From NCBI GenBank assembly GCA_033763995.1, contig JANRJL010000004.1:62001-126000 (forward strand): a stretch of 64,000 nt of DNA. Reading direction: 5' to 3'. Both the position numbers and the translations under genes were made by a program. Source of the DNA: GCA-2737725 sp033763995. Its GTDB lineage: Bacteria > Pseudomonadota > Alphaproteobacteria > Rhodospirillales > Rhodospirillaceae. This document shows, piece after piece, positions 24,844 to 33,390 of this stretch (position 1 is its first letter; every line of letters begins with the position of its first letter). The notes beneath the pieces were generated by a model that saw nothing but the letters and a program-made list of their open reading frames with translations, ran no database searches and was not told the origin of the DNA.

Positions 24844-25347
24844 GGGCGTTCTCCTTGTGGAGGCTTTGTAGCACACATGGGCCACGGCGTCGAGAACGGC
24901 CCCGCCGCCGATGCCCATGGACGCAACTCATCGCGGCCCCGTGAATTCCGTGGAAAACTCACGGATCTTCTTGGTGCGTGTTCGGCGTGGGGGTAAAATG
25001 CCGACGGCGCGAAAATAACGGGCGCCCATAACAGGCCGAGATATCAGGCCGACATCACAGGACAGGCGAGAGAGTTTCGGAACTCGCCGATTGCTCACCG
25101 GGGCTTTATCCCCGGCGTTTGATCCCAAGCGGGCGCCAAATGTGGCAGATGAATCGGTCTGCCGGTTTTTCAAAGGCTTAGAAGAGGAGGCCAAAGACCT
25201 GATCATGAAACAGGGTCTTTCCGGAAGCACGCCCGCCCGAGGGCTTGGCCGTCCCCTTGCCTGTTATTTTTTCAGGGAGCCTGAAATAACAGGGATAACA
25301 GGTGTAATGTACAACCATTGCGCGCTGCCTTGGGGTTTAGCGCGAGT
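24844..25347. other. Non-coding region with several palindromes
   Basis: No credible gene is present. Visible structure: CCGTGA/TCACGG (24939-24944, 24959-24964), a degenerate direct repeat built on ACAGGCCGA/ATCAGGCCGA around 25028-25070, CCGGGG-ctttat-CCCCGG (25098-25115), and a long imperfect inverted repeat at 25260-25293 (CCTGTTATTT...TCAGG against CCTGAAATAACAGG) followed by a third AACAGG. A short frame beginning at GTG 24941 is open for 24 codons but has no ribosome site. The mixture suggests remnants of mobile or repeated DNA. Confidence 0.5.
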
Positions 25348-25471
25348 GTCGTCCTGGGCTTTATGCCCAGGACCCAGAGTTTCAGGGCGGGGGGCGCTCA
25401 GCGAACGCCATGCTTGCTGCATTGCAAGGCATTTTGAAACCCTGGGCCCTGGGAACAAGTCCCAGGGCGAC
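25348..25471. repeat. REP-like double hairpin, copy C
   Basis: Third copy of the paired hairpin: GTCGTCCTGGGC-tttat-GCCCAGGAC at 25348-25372, a longer spacer of about 70 bases, then CCCTGGG-aacaagt-CCCAGGGCGAC ending at 25471. The right 28 bases are identical to copy A. It lies 220 bases upstream of aspS; 25472-25693 holds no other feature I can support. Confidence 0.85.
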
Positions 25472-25693
25472 TGGGGAGCAGAGTCGCGGCACCCCATCGA
25501 TGTCGGCCAATCGCGCGCATGCCCCGACTCCTTGGCCCGCTTGACAAAAACGGCCATCCGGTGTGGTTTCACGCGCTTTTTGCCGGGTGCGGGGCCGTGG
25601 CCCGCCCCGGCAAAGCCCAGGATTTCCGCCGTTTCTCGCGGTTTGCGTCTCGCCCGGGCGCGCCGTTCAAGCCACCGAAAAGGTCATTAAGCC

Positions 25694-27505
25694 ATGCACC
25701 GTTACCGTTCCCACACCTGCGGCGCGCTGCGCGCCGAGAACGCCGGCCAGGAGGCCCGCATCGCCGGCTGGGTGCATCGCAAGCGCGACCACGGCAATCT
25801 GCTCTTTGTCGACCTGCGCGATATGTACGGCATCACGCAGTGCGTGGCCGATATCTCCAGCCCGATCTTCAAGCAGCTCGAAGCCTTGCGCCCCGAAACC
25901 GTCATCACGGTCACGGGCAAGGTGGTGCCGCGTTCGGCCGAGACGGTGAACGACAAGCTGCCCACGGGGCGCATCGAGTTGGTGCTGTCTTCCGTCGAGG
26001 TGCTGTCGGAGGCCGCCGTGCTGCCGATGCAGGTGGCGGGCGACCAGGAGTACGCCGAGGACATGCGGCTCACGTACCGGTTCCTGGATTTGCGCCGCGA
26101 GAAGGTGCGCGAGAACATGCTGCTGCGCTCCAAGGTGATCGCCAGCATTCGCAAGAGAATGTGGGACGCGGACTTCCATGAGTTCCAGACGCCGATTCTC
26201 ACGGCGTCCTCGCCCGAGGGCGCGCGCGACTTTTTGGTGCCCTCGCGCATGCATCCCGGCAAGTTCTACGCCCTGCCGCAGGCGCCGCAGCAGTTCAAGC
26301 AACTGCTGATGACCTCGGGCTTCGATCGCTATTTCCAAATCGCGGCCTGCTTCCGCGACGAGGACAGCCGCGCCGACCGTTCGCCGGGCGAGTTCTACCA
26401 GCTCGATTTCGAGATGGCCTTCGTCACGCAAGACGACGTCTTCGACACGATCGCTCCTGTTTTGGCCGGCGTGTTCGAGGAATTCGCGCGCGGACGTCCC
26501 GTGACCAAGCCGCCGTTCCCGCGCATCGCCTATGACGAGGCCATGTTGAAGTACGGCTCCGACAAGCCCGACTTGCGCAACCCTTTGCTGGTTTCGGACG
26601 TGACCGAGGCCTTCCGTGGGTCCAACTTTGGCCTCTTCGCCAAGAACATCGAGAAGGGCTCCATCGTGCGCGCGATCCCGGCGCCCAAGTCGGCCGACCA
26701 GCCGCGCAGTTGGTTCGACAAGCTCAACGACTGGGCGCGGGCCGAGGGCGCGGGCGGCCTGGGCTATATCCAATACAAGGACGGCGAGGCCAAGGGGCCC
26801 ATCGCCAAGAACCTCGACGCCGACCGGGTGGCCAAGATCAAGTCCATTGTCGGCGTGGCCGACGGCGACAGCGTGTTCTTCGTCTGCGACGCCAAGGTCA
26901 AGGCCGAGAAGTTCGCGGGCGCCGTGCGCACCAAGATCTGCGACGAGTTGAACCTGCTGGACCGCAACCAGTTCAAGTTCTGCTGGATCGTCGATTTCCC
27001 GATGTACGAGAAGAACGCCGACACGGGCCAGATTGAGTTCAGCCACAACCCGTTCTCCATGCCCCAGGGCGGGCTGGAGGCGCTGCTGACCCAGGACCCG
27101 CTGACCATCAAGGCTTATCAGTATGACATCGTCTGCAACGGCGTGGAGCTGTCGTCTGGCGCCATCCGCAATCACCGCCCCGACATCATGTACAAGGCCT
27201 TCGAGATCGCGGGCTACACCCAGGCCGACGTGGAAAGCCGGTTTGGGGGAATGTTGAATGCCTTCAAGTACGGCGCGCCGCCCCACGGCGGCTCGGCGCC
27301 GGGCATCGACCGCATCGTCATGCTGCTAGCCGACGAGCCCAACATCCGCGAGGTGATTTTGTTCCCCATGACCGGCCGGGCCGAGGACTTGCTGATGCAG
27401 GCCCCCAACACCGTGAGCGCGCGTCAGCTCAAGGAGTTGCACATCAAGCTGGATCTGCCGAAAGAGGTGAAGACGGAAGCGAAATCGGACGCCAAGCCCG
27501 CTTAG
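25694..27505 (+). CDS. aspS: Aspartyl-tRNA synthetase
   Basis: This 603-residue bacterial-type class IIb synthetase begins with an N-terminal OB-fold anticodon-binding domain (RYRSHTCGALRAENAGQEARIAGWVHRKRDHGNLLFVDLRD). Class II motif 2 is FQIAACFRDEDSRADRSPGEFYQLDFEM, and motif 3 is GGSAPGIDRIVMLLADEPNIREVILFP. The GAD insert typical of bacteria lies at about 290-420. It charges tRNA-Asp and, in many alphaproteobacteria, also tRNA-Asn as a non-discriminating enzyme; which applies here cannot be told from the sequence alone. It is convergent with the GGDEF gene, overlapping by four bases. Confidence 0.97.
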   Translation: MHRYRSHTCGALRAENAGQEARIAGWVHRKRDHGNLLFVDLRDMYGITQCVADISSPIFKQLEALRPETVITVTGKVVPRSAETVNDKLPTGRIELVLSSVEVLSEAAVLPMQVAGDQEYAEDMRLTYRFLDLRREKVRENMLLRSKVIASIRKRMWDADFHEFQTPILTASSPEGARDFLVPSRMHPGKFYALPQAPQQFKQLLMTSGFDRYFQIAACFRDEDSRADRSPGEFYQLDFEMAFVTQDDVFDTIAPVLAGVFEEFARGRPVTKPPFPRIAYDEAMLKYGSDKPDLRNPLLVSDVTEAFRGSNFGLFAKNIEKGSIVRAIPAPKSADQPRSWFDKLNDWARAEGAGGLGYIQYKDGEAKGPIAKNLDADRVAKIKSIVGVADGDSVFFVCDAKVKAEKFAGAVRTKICDELNLLDRNQFKFCWIVDFPMYEKNADTGQIEFSHNPFSMPQGGLEALLTQDPLTIKAYQYDIVCNGVELSSGAIRNHRPDIMYKAFEIAGYTQADVESRFGGMLNAFKYGAPPHGGSAPGIDRIVMLLADEPNIREVILFPMTGRAEDLLMQAPNTVSARQLKELHIKLDLPKEVKTEAKSDAKPA

Positions 27506-28242
27506 GTGCGGGTTTTGATTCCCAGGCGCGCCTTGCGCTCCTGCTTGATGGCGTACATGGCCGCGTCGGCGCCCTCGAGCAGCTCGGCCAGCTCGACCTT
27601 GGACGTGTACATGTACACGCCGCAGCTGGCCTTGATCTGGATGTTCTGGCCGCCCCAGGCGGCGTAGGCGTTGTTGAGTTTGCGGTCCAGGTCCTCGGCG
27701 CGGGCGACGCCGTTGCGCTTGTTGGAGCGCGGCAGCAGGATGGCGAACTCGTCGCCGCCCAGGCGGCCGATGTAGTCGGTGTCGCGGATGTGACCGCGCA
27801 ACAGGTTGGCGACGGTTTTCAGCACTTCGTCGCCGGCCGCGTGACCGTAGGTGTCGTTGATGGGCTTGAATTCGTCGAGGTCGATGAAGATGAGGACGCC
27901 GCCGACACCATGACGCCGCGCCACCGACAACTCGTGCTGCAACCGGTCCTCGAAGCCGCGACGGTTGAGGACGTGCGTCAGGGCATCGGTGGTGGCGAGG
28001 CTTTCCAGGTCGGCGATGCGCTTGTCCTGCTTGGCGAGATGCTTGCCGATTTCGTCCACCAAGCTGTGGGCCAGTTGCGCCACTTGCTGGATGGCCTTGC
28101 CGGCATCGGCATCGGCGGCGGGCTTCACCTTCTCGGTGAACCGCACGAGCTGATTAAGTTTCGAGACAATCGGATTCTGCGGCGCCGGAATCTGACTGCT
28201 GTCAGTCTCGGCCGCCGTGACGCGCTCGGCGTTCACTGCCAT
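27502..28242 (-). CDS. GGDEF-domain diguanylate cyclase
   Basis: This protein of about 246 residues has no membrane segment. The N-terminal ~85 residues are mostly helical and of unknown role (possible coiled coil around KHLAKQDKRIADLESLA). A complete GGDEF domain follows: LTHVLNRRGFEDRL, IDLDEFKPINDTYGHAAGDEVL and the active-site loop RLGGDEFAILL, so cyclic-di-GMP synthesis is expected. No RxxD inhibitory site is evident just before the loop. The ATG at 28242 is preferred over a TTG at 28263 because GTGAGG lies just upstream. Confidence 0.9.
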   Translation of the reverse strand: MAVNAERVTAAETDSSQIPAPQNPIVSKLNQLVRFTEKVKPAADADAGKAIQQVAQLAHSLVDEIGKHLAKQDKRIADLESLATTDALTHVLNRRGFEDRLQHELSVARRHGVGGVLIFIDLDEFKPINDTYGHAAGDEVLKTVANLLRGHIRDTDYIGRLGGDEFAILLPRSNKRNGVARAEDLDRKLNNAYAAWGGQNIQIKASCGVYMYTSKVELAELLEGADAAMYAIKQERKARLGIKTRT

Positions 28243-28620
28243 CGCCTCACTCCCATTCCCCAAGCGGCAACTTATGGGTCGCGTGATGTTCGCTCGTCAA
28301 TGCCCTAAAGTTGGTGCGCCACCAGGGCGCGCAACTTGGGATGCGTATTCCCTTATTAGCTATGGGGCCATGCCGCGCGACGCGCGTCGCTTCCTGGGGC
28401 GCATTGTACCAGTCATTTTAAGCACCTGTTATATTTATCTAAACTCGATCCGAAACGGACATCGATCCGTAGTGGCGTCCGGACGGCAGAGCGCCCTTCG
28501 GCCGGCTCGGCCCAGGATTGCGATACCCGGCGCACCGTCCGAGGCACGTGCCGGCCCGGCAAAATGTTTTGAGACGAAACCGAGTTGCGCGAATCCAAAG
28601 CTTGAGGGATTGATGACGCG
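28243..28620. other. Intergenic region upstream of the eipB pair
   Basis: This divergent promoter region lies between the GGDEF gene and eipB-like genes. It is AT-richer around 28410-28440 (TTTTAAGCACC, then TATATTTATC), which could hold a promoter for the plus-strand genes, but spacing to a -35 is not convincing. A GC-rich stretch at 28480-28560 contains short inverted motifs (CGTCCGGACG, CGGCCGGCTCGGCC). No gene is visible. Confidence 0.35.
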
Positions 28621-29550
28621 ATGAAACAAAGTAGGCCGAAACCGCTGGAGGTTTCCGACGTGACGGATGTGTTGGCTCGTTTTCATGCGCTGGTGGCCAT
28701 CGGGCTGGCCGCCATCGCGGGTCCGAGTTGGGTGCAGGCGGCGCCCGCCACCCTCGGCGATCAATCCCAGGCCATCGCGCCCGGCCCGGGGCAGGATCCG
28801 GTTCTGATGTCTCACGCCGCCGTTTACGACGTGGCGCTGATCAAGGCGTCGCAGACCGAAGGCGTGCGCGGCGCGTCGGGCCGCTTGACCTACACGTTTC
28901 TCGACCGCTGCGACGGTTACACCATTGAATCCGAACTGGATGCCAGCATCGCTTACTCCAGCGGCGTGACCAATCACATCGTGCAGCGTTACGCCGGATG
29001 GGAATCCACGGATGGAACCCGCTCGACCTTCAGCATGCGCGTTTACGACAACGACGAGTTGGAGGATTCCTACACCGGTTCGGTCGAACTCGACGCCGAC
29101 GGCGCAGGGCGGGCCGTTTACCGCGGTGCCGATGTCGTGACCTACGACCTGCCGCGCGGCACCGTGCTGTCGACGTCCCAGATCCGCGGGCTCATCCGCG
29201 CCGGTCGGGCGAATGCGCCCCTGGTGGCCGAACCGGTCATGGACGGCGCCTTCGATCAGGGGCCTTACCGCGTCACCGGCTACATCGCGCCCTTGCGCCA
29301 AGCGGCCGAGGAAAGTTTGGAAGCCCAAGTGAGCACGGGGCCGACATCGAATGATGGGCTGTTGAAAGGCGGTTACTGGCCTGTCAGCTTGGCGTATTTT
29401 CCATTGGCCGGCAAGGCGGAGACGCCCGACTATGAATTGTCGATGCATTTGCAGAGCAACGGCATTGTGCGTTACATGACCCAAGACTTCATCACCTACA
29501 CGCTGTCCTTCGACTTGGCCTCGGTGCGGGCCTTGCCCGGAGGATGCTGA
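28621..29550 (+). CDS. EipB-like envelope integrity protein (DUF1849), copy 1
   Basis: This 309-residue periplasmic protein of the DUF1849/EipB family forms an open spiral beta-barrel linked to cell-envelope stability in Brucella. A signal segment (ALVAIGLAAIAGPSWVQAAP) ends near residue 41. Family features are HAAVYDVALIKA, GRLTYTFLDRCDGYTIES and the ...DYELSMHLQSNGIVRYMTQDF C-terminal block. Cys97 and the very last residue, Cys309, are the pair expected to form the stabilising disulfide. A second paralogue starts at its stop codon, so the two are cotranscribed and probably co-translated. Confidence 0.88.
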   Translation: MKQSRPKPLEVSDVTDVLARFHALVAIGLAAIAGPSWVQAAPATLGDQSQAIAPGPGQDPVLMSHAAVYDVALIKASQTEGVRGASGRLTYTFLDRCDGYTIESELDASIAYSSGVTNHIVQRYAGWESTDGTRSTFSMRVYDNDELEDSYTGSVELDADGAGRAVYRGADVVTYDLPRGTVLSTSQIRGLIRAGRANAPLVAEPVMDGAFDQGPYRVTGYIAPLRQAAEESLEAQVSTGPTSNDGLLKGGYWPVSLAYFPLAGKAETPDYELSMHLQSNGIVRYMTQDFITYTLSFDLASVRALPGGC

Positions 29551-30410
29551 TGGCCGGGTGGCGCGCAGTCGCGACATGGGTTGGCATGGCGATGGCCGGA
29601 GGTCCGGCGTGGGCCGCCAGCTTGCCGTCCTACGATGCGAGCTATTCGGTCCAGTTGGCGCGCGCGAGCCTGTCCACGGGTCCGCGCGCGGCCGACGGCT
29701 TGCTCGACTATCGCTTCAGCGAAACCTGCGACGGCTGGCAAACCCGCACCCGCGTGGTGATGGAACTGGCGTTCCGCGACGGCACGACCATCGCCAACGA
29801 ACGCGATTTCGAATCTTTCGAGAGCAAGGACGGGCGCTCCTATACCTTCGCGGTCCGAACCGTGAAGGGCGGCACGCCGGTGGAGGCCTTCAAGGGCGCG
29901 GCCAAGATGTTCGCGCGCGGCGGCGGCAGCGTGGTCTATGAATTGCCGTCGGTCGAACCGGCGGGCAAGCCGCGCAAGGTCACGGTGACCTTGCCCAAGG
30001 GCACGTTGCTGCCCGTGCGCCACGCGCTCGCGCTGCTCGATCAGGCGGGCAAGGGCGAGAAGGTTTTCCGCAGCATCATCTTCAACGGCGCGTCCTCGGT
30101 GGGACCGCGGGCGGCCTCCACGGTCATCGGTCCGCAACTGGCCATGGCCGGAGACCCGGGCGACATGGCCGCGATCGACGCCGGGTTGCTGAGCGCGCCG
30201 TCATGGAATCTCAATTTGGCGTTCTATAATCTGTTCGAGCGGCGCGACACGCCTAACTTCGAGGTCTTTCAGCGCTTTTATGCCACCGGCATTTCACCGG
30301 CCTTCGAGCAGGAATTCGACGATTTCACCATCCGCGCCGCGCTCGATCGCCTGCAACGCCTCGATCGGCCCGTGTGCGACGCGCCCGTGCCCGAGAAGGG
30401 CAAACGTTAA
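29550..30410 (+). CDS. EipB-like envelope integrity protein (DUF1849), copy 2
   Basis: This 286-residue paralogue of the preceding gene has a signal peptide ending near WAAS (residue 24). The core shows YDASYSVQLARAS, GLLDYRFSETCDGWQTRT, ESFESKDGRSYTFAVRT and PKGTLLPVRHALALLDQA. Cys60 and Cys276 correspond to the family disulfide pair. The ATG at 29550 shares a base with the upstream TGA and has GGAGG six bases before it; an ATG at 29544 overlaps that ribosome site and is less likely. Divergence between the two copies is large, so the duplication is old or one was acquired separately. Confidence 0.88.
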   Translation: MAGWRAVATWVGMAMAGGPAWAASLPSYDASYSVQLARASLSTGPRAADGLLDYRFSETCDGWQTRTRVVMELAFRDGTTIANERDFESFESKDGRSYTFAVRTVKGGTPVEAFKGAAKMFARGGGSVVYELPSVEPAGKPRKVTVTLPKGTLLPVRHALALLDQAGKGEKVFRSIIFNGASSVGPRAASTVIGPQLAMAGDPGDMAAIDAGLLSAPSWNLNLAFYNLFERRDTPNFEVFQRFYATGISPAFEQEFDDFTIRAALDRLQRLDRPVCDAPVPEKGKR

Positions 30411-31342
30411 GGCCATAGCCACGCCGCGCCGCGCACGCCGCTGGAATCGCCGTGCATGGGCGGCACGAGGGGGGTAACCACTGAGTCGGAAAAGACATAG
30501 CGGGGCAGCAGCGCAGGCACGTCGCTGTAAAGCCGCGCGATGTTCGACAACCCGCCGCCGAGGACAATGATCGAGGGATCGATCACGTTGACGATCGTCG
30601 CCAAGGCCCGCGCCAGGCGTTCGACATATCGGTCAAGGGCCTGGACGGCCTGAAACTCTCCCTGCAGCGACTTCTCGACGATGGCTTCGGCGGTCAATTG
30701 CTGCTTGGTATGAGCAGCGTAGTCGGCGCTGAGCCCGGCGCCCGACAAAAATGTTTCGATGCACCCGCTTTGGCCGCAATAGCATTTGCGCCCGGGGCGC
30801 TCGGCGTCGGTGGGCCAGGGCAGGGGGTTGTGCCCCCACTCGCCGGTGATGGCGTTTGGTCCGCGCAAGATGCGCTTGTCGATGACCAGGCCGCCGCCCA
30901 CGCCGGTGCCGAGGATCGCGCCGAGCACGATCTGGCAAGAAGCGCCGGCGCCGTCGCTGGCTTCCGACAACGCGAAGCAGTCGGCATCGTTGGCCAGCCG
31001 GACCTCGCGCCCGATGGCCTGCGCCAAATCGCGGTCCAAGGCATGCCCGATCAGACACACCGAGTTGGCGTTTTTAATGAGCCCCGTGGCCGGCGAGATC
31101 GTGCCGGGGATCCCCACGCCGATAGTCGGTGGCATGGTGCCCCATAGACTGATGGTTTCGTGGCTCGCCTGCGCGGCCAATTCGGCGATGGCCCGCACGG
31201 TCCGGTCATAATCGCCGGTCGGTGTCGGCACACGCTTGCGAAACCGAATCGCGCCCGCGCGATCGAGCGCGACGGCCTCGATCTTGGTGCCGCCCAAGTC
31301 GACGCCAATGCGAATCGGTGAGGGCGAGGTGTCGTTCGTCAT
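30407..31342 (-). CDS. mak: ROK-family sugar kinase, Mak-type fructokinase
   Basis: This 311-residue ROK kinase closely follows the E. coli Mak pattern: IRIGVDLGGTKIEAVAL, VGIPGTISPATGLIKNANSV, REVRLANDADCFALSEA, ILGTGVGGGLV and GEWGHNPLPWP. The zinc site CYCGQSGCIETFLSG, with its catalytic neighbourhood, is intact. It should phosphorylate fructose or a related hexose in the cytoplasm. It overlaps the convergent eipB copy 2 by four bases. Its promoter region, 31343-31590, contains the double-hairpin repeat. Confidence 0.88.
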   Translation of the reverse strand: MTNDTSPSPIRIGVDLGGTKIEAVALDRAGAIRFRKRVPTPTGDYDRTVRAIAELAAQASHETISLWGTMPPTIGVGIPGTISPATGLIKNANSVCLIGHALDRDLAQAIGREVRLANDADCFALSEASDGAGASCQIVLGAILGTGVGGGLVIDKRILRGPNAITGEWGHNPLPWPTDAERPGRKCYCGQSGCIETFLSGAGLSADYAAHTKQQLTAEAIVEKSLQGEFQAVQALDRYVERLARALATIVNVIDPSIIVLGGGLSNIARLYSDVPALLPRYVFSDSVVTPLVPPMHGDSSGVRGAAWLWP

Positions 31343-31391
31343 GGTGCCGGACTCTTGCCGTTGAGCCTGTAGCCGGGCGCATGGTCATAAG

Positions 31392-31556
31392 CTCGTGTCG
31401 CGATTCCGAAGTTCGTTCGATCTCTCGGCAGCCACTTTAACGAACTTCGGAATCAAAGCGACACTAGAACGCTATGAATCTAGTGTGGTTTTTGGATTTG
31501 AAGTTCCTCAATTTGCGCGCGGTAAACATCTAGGAACTTCAAATCCACCACACTAC
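31392..31556. repeat. CTAG-bounded double hairpin, copy 1
   Basis: Hairpin a: GTGTCGC (31395-31401) and GATTCCGAAGTTCGTT (31402-31417) pair with the arms at 31439-31454 and 31458-31464; the loop is 21 bases and an AAA bulge lies on the right. Linker 31465-31480 contains TGAATCTAG. Hairpin b: TAGTGTGG (31481-31488), a TTTTT bulge, GGATTTGAAGTTCCT (31494-31508), a 23-base loop, then the paired arms at 31532-31546 and 31548-31555. Ends read CTCG and CTAC, one base off CTAG. The same plan recurs at 46419-46586. It fills the divergent promoter region of mak and the next gene. Confidence 0.9.
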
Positions 31557-31590
31557 CATGGCTGCGGAAAATGAACGATTGTGCGCGATC

Positions 31591-32454
31591 ATGACCTCGC
31601 ATCCCGACGTTACCGGTTTCTTCGATCCCGCCACCGCCACCGTGACCTATCTGGTCGCCGACCCCGCCACGCGGCGGGCGGCGATCATCGACCCCGTGCT
31701 GGACTACCAGCCCAATTCGGGCCGCACATCGACGGCCTCCGCCGATGCCGTGCTGGCGGCCGTGCGCGCGCCGGGCCTAACGGTGGATTGGATTCTCGAA
31801 ACTCACGTGCACGCGGATCATCTGACCGCGGCGCCGCATATGAAAAAGGCCACCGGCGCCCCGGTGGGGATCGGTGCCGAGATCGTCAAGGTTCAAAAGG
31901 TCTTTGGCGGCATGTTCAATAACATGGACTCGGTGGCCGCCGACGGCCGCGATTTCGACCGTTTGTTTCGCGACGGCGACACCTTCGCCATCGGCGGCCT
32001 CGCCGCCCGGGTGATGCACACGCCCGGCCACACGCCCGCCTGCGTCACCTACGTTATCGGCGATGCCGCCTTCGTGGGCGATACGATCTTCATGCCCGAC
32101 TATGGCTCGGCGCGGTGCGATTTTCCCGGCGGCGACGCGGCCACGCTCTATCGTTCGGTGCAGAAAATTCTCAGCCTGCCGGAGACAACGCGCATCTTTG
32201 TGGGCCACGACTACCCGCCCAACGGGCGCGCCGCCGCCTGGGAGACGACAGTCAAGGCTGAGAAGCAGGGCAATATCCACATCGGCGGCAAGTCCGAAGC
32301 GGAGTTCGTCGCCATGCGCACCGCGCGCGACAAGACGCTCTCGCTGCCCAACCTGATCCTACCGTCCGTCCAAATCAACATGCGCGGCGGCAAGTGGCCG
32401 CCCGCCGAGGCTAACGGCGTCTCGTACATCAAACTACCGCTCAATGTCTTCTAA
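31591..32454 (+). CDS. MBL-fold persulfide dioxygenase-like protein
   Basis: This 287-residue metallo-beta-lactamase-fold hydrolase of the ETHE1/Blh-like sulfur dioxygenase group has the metal motif THVHADH (HxHxDH), MHTPGHTPACVTYVIGDAAFVGDTIF (second metal site) and VGHDYPPNGR. The start DVTGFFDPATATVTYLVADPATRRAAIIDPVLDY is characteristic of that group. Such enzymes oxidise glutathione persulfide to sulfite. The ATG at 31591 begins at the family's usual MTSHPDV; an in-frame ATG at 31558 lies next to the repeat. Substrate assignment is from family resemblance only. Confidence 0.85.
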   Translation: MTSHPDVTGFFDPATATVTYLVADPATRRAAIIDPVLDYQPNSGRTSTASADAVLAAVRAPGLTVDWILETHVHADHLTAAPHMKKATGAPVGIGAEIVKVQKVFGGMFNNMDSVAADGRDFDRLFRDGDTFAIGGLAARVMHTPGHTPACVTYVIGDAAFVGDTIFMPDYGSARCDFPGGDAATLYRSVQKILSLPETTRIFVGHDYPPNGRAAAWETTVKAEKQGNIHIGGKSEAEFVAMRTARDKTLSLPNLILPSVQINMRGGKWPPAEANGVSYIKLPLNVF

Positions 32455-32460
32455 ACGCAG

Positions 32461-33390
32461 ATGACCACGCTGCTCGTCACCCACGCCAGCGGACTAGAGC
32501 ACGACACGGGGCCTTATCACCCGGAGTCGCCCGATCGGCTGCGCAGCGTGCAAAAGGCCCTGGCCCAGTCGGCGTTCAAGGACTTGCTGCGCGAGGACGC
32601 GCCCGCGGCCACGGTCGAGCAGATGGCGCGGGCCCATTCGGTGCCCTTCGTCGAGAACATGTTGGCGGCGATTCCCGTCAAGGGCCTGCGTCACCTCGAT
32701 CCCGACACCGTCGTGTCGCCGGGCTCGGGGGCGGCGATCACCCATGCCGCCGGTGCGGTGGTGCGGGCCGTGGACGCCGTCGCCGCAGGTACGGCGCAAA
32801 ATGCGTTCTGCGCCATGCGCCCGCCGGGCCATCACGCGGAGTCCTCGCGCGCCATGGGGTTCTGCGTGGTGAACAATGTTGTCGTAGGCGCGTACCATGC
32901 GCGCGCCGTTCATGGCTTCAAGCGCGTCGCGGTGGTCGATTTCGACGTGCATCACGGCAACGGCACGCAGGAGATTTTCTGGGACGACGCCGAGGCGTTC
33001 TATGCCTCGACCCATCAATACCCCTATTACCCGGGCACCGGCGCGCGCGCCGAGAAGGGCGCCCACAACAACGTCGTCAACGTGCCGCTCGCGGCGGGCA
33101 GCGGCGGCGACGTGTTCCGCGCGGCGATGACCGACGAGATTCTTCCGGCCCTGAGCGCATTTCAGCCGGATTTTCTGCTTATTTCCGCCGGGTTCGACGC
33201 CCACAAGGATGATCCGCTGGCCCAGTTGCGCCTGACCGAAGACGACTTCGCCTGGGCCACGGCGAAATTGATGGACGTGGCGCGTACGGCCTGCGCCGGG
33301 CGGGTGGTGTCGCTGCTGGAAGGCGGCTATAACCTCGACGCGCTGGCCGACAGCGTGGTCGCCCATGTTCAGACCCTGAAGGATCACTAA
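32461..33390 (+). CDS. Histone deacetylase-family hydrolase
   Basis: This 309-residue zinc deacetylase of the bacterial HDAC-like class (acetylpolyamine amidohydrolase/AcuC group) has AMRPPGHHAE (tandem catalytic His), VDFDVHHGNGTQEIFW (zinc ligands Asp and His), STHQYPYYPGTG, LLISAGFDAHKDDPL (third zinc ligand Asp) and LEGGYN with its Gly-Gly-Tyr. The substrate could be acetylated protein lysine, polyamine or another amide. It starts six bases after the MBL gene and its final base overlaps xseB. It is the usual first gene of the hdaH-xseB-ispA-dxs run in this class. Confidence 0.92.
   Translation: MTTLLVTHASGLEHDTGPYHPESPDRLRSVQKALAQSAFKDLLREDAPAATVEQMARAHSVPFVENMLAAIPVKGLRHLDPDTVVSPGSGAAITHAAGAVVRAVDAVAAGTAQNAFCAMRPPGHHAESSRAMGFCVVNNVVVGAYHARAVHGFKRVAVVDFDVHHGNGTQEIFWDDAEAFYASTHQYPYYPGTGARAEKGAHNNVVNVPLAAGSGGDVFRAAMTDEILPALSAFQPDFLLISAGFDAHKDDPLAQLRLTEDDFAWATAKLMDVARTACAGRVVSLLEGGYNLDALADSVVAHVQTLKDH

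Noticed and set aside
24941..25015. Small gene starting at GTG 24941
   Set aside because: Open for 24 codons but with no ribosome binding site or recognisable motif, inside a palindrome-rich non-coding stretch.
25285..25308. Sequence resembling the I-SceI homing-endonuclease site (CAGGGATAACAGG then TGTAAT)
   Set aside because: One substitution and one inserted base relative to the known site, no intron or homing endonuclease gene nearby; a chance resemblance within the CCTGTTATT palindrome.
31392..31556. Integron attC site
   Set aside because: Bulged imperfect hairpins are reminiscent, but the GTTRRRY core sites are missing and no integrase or cassette array is present.
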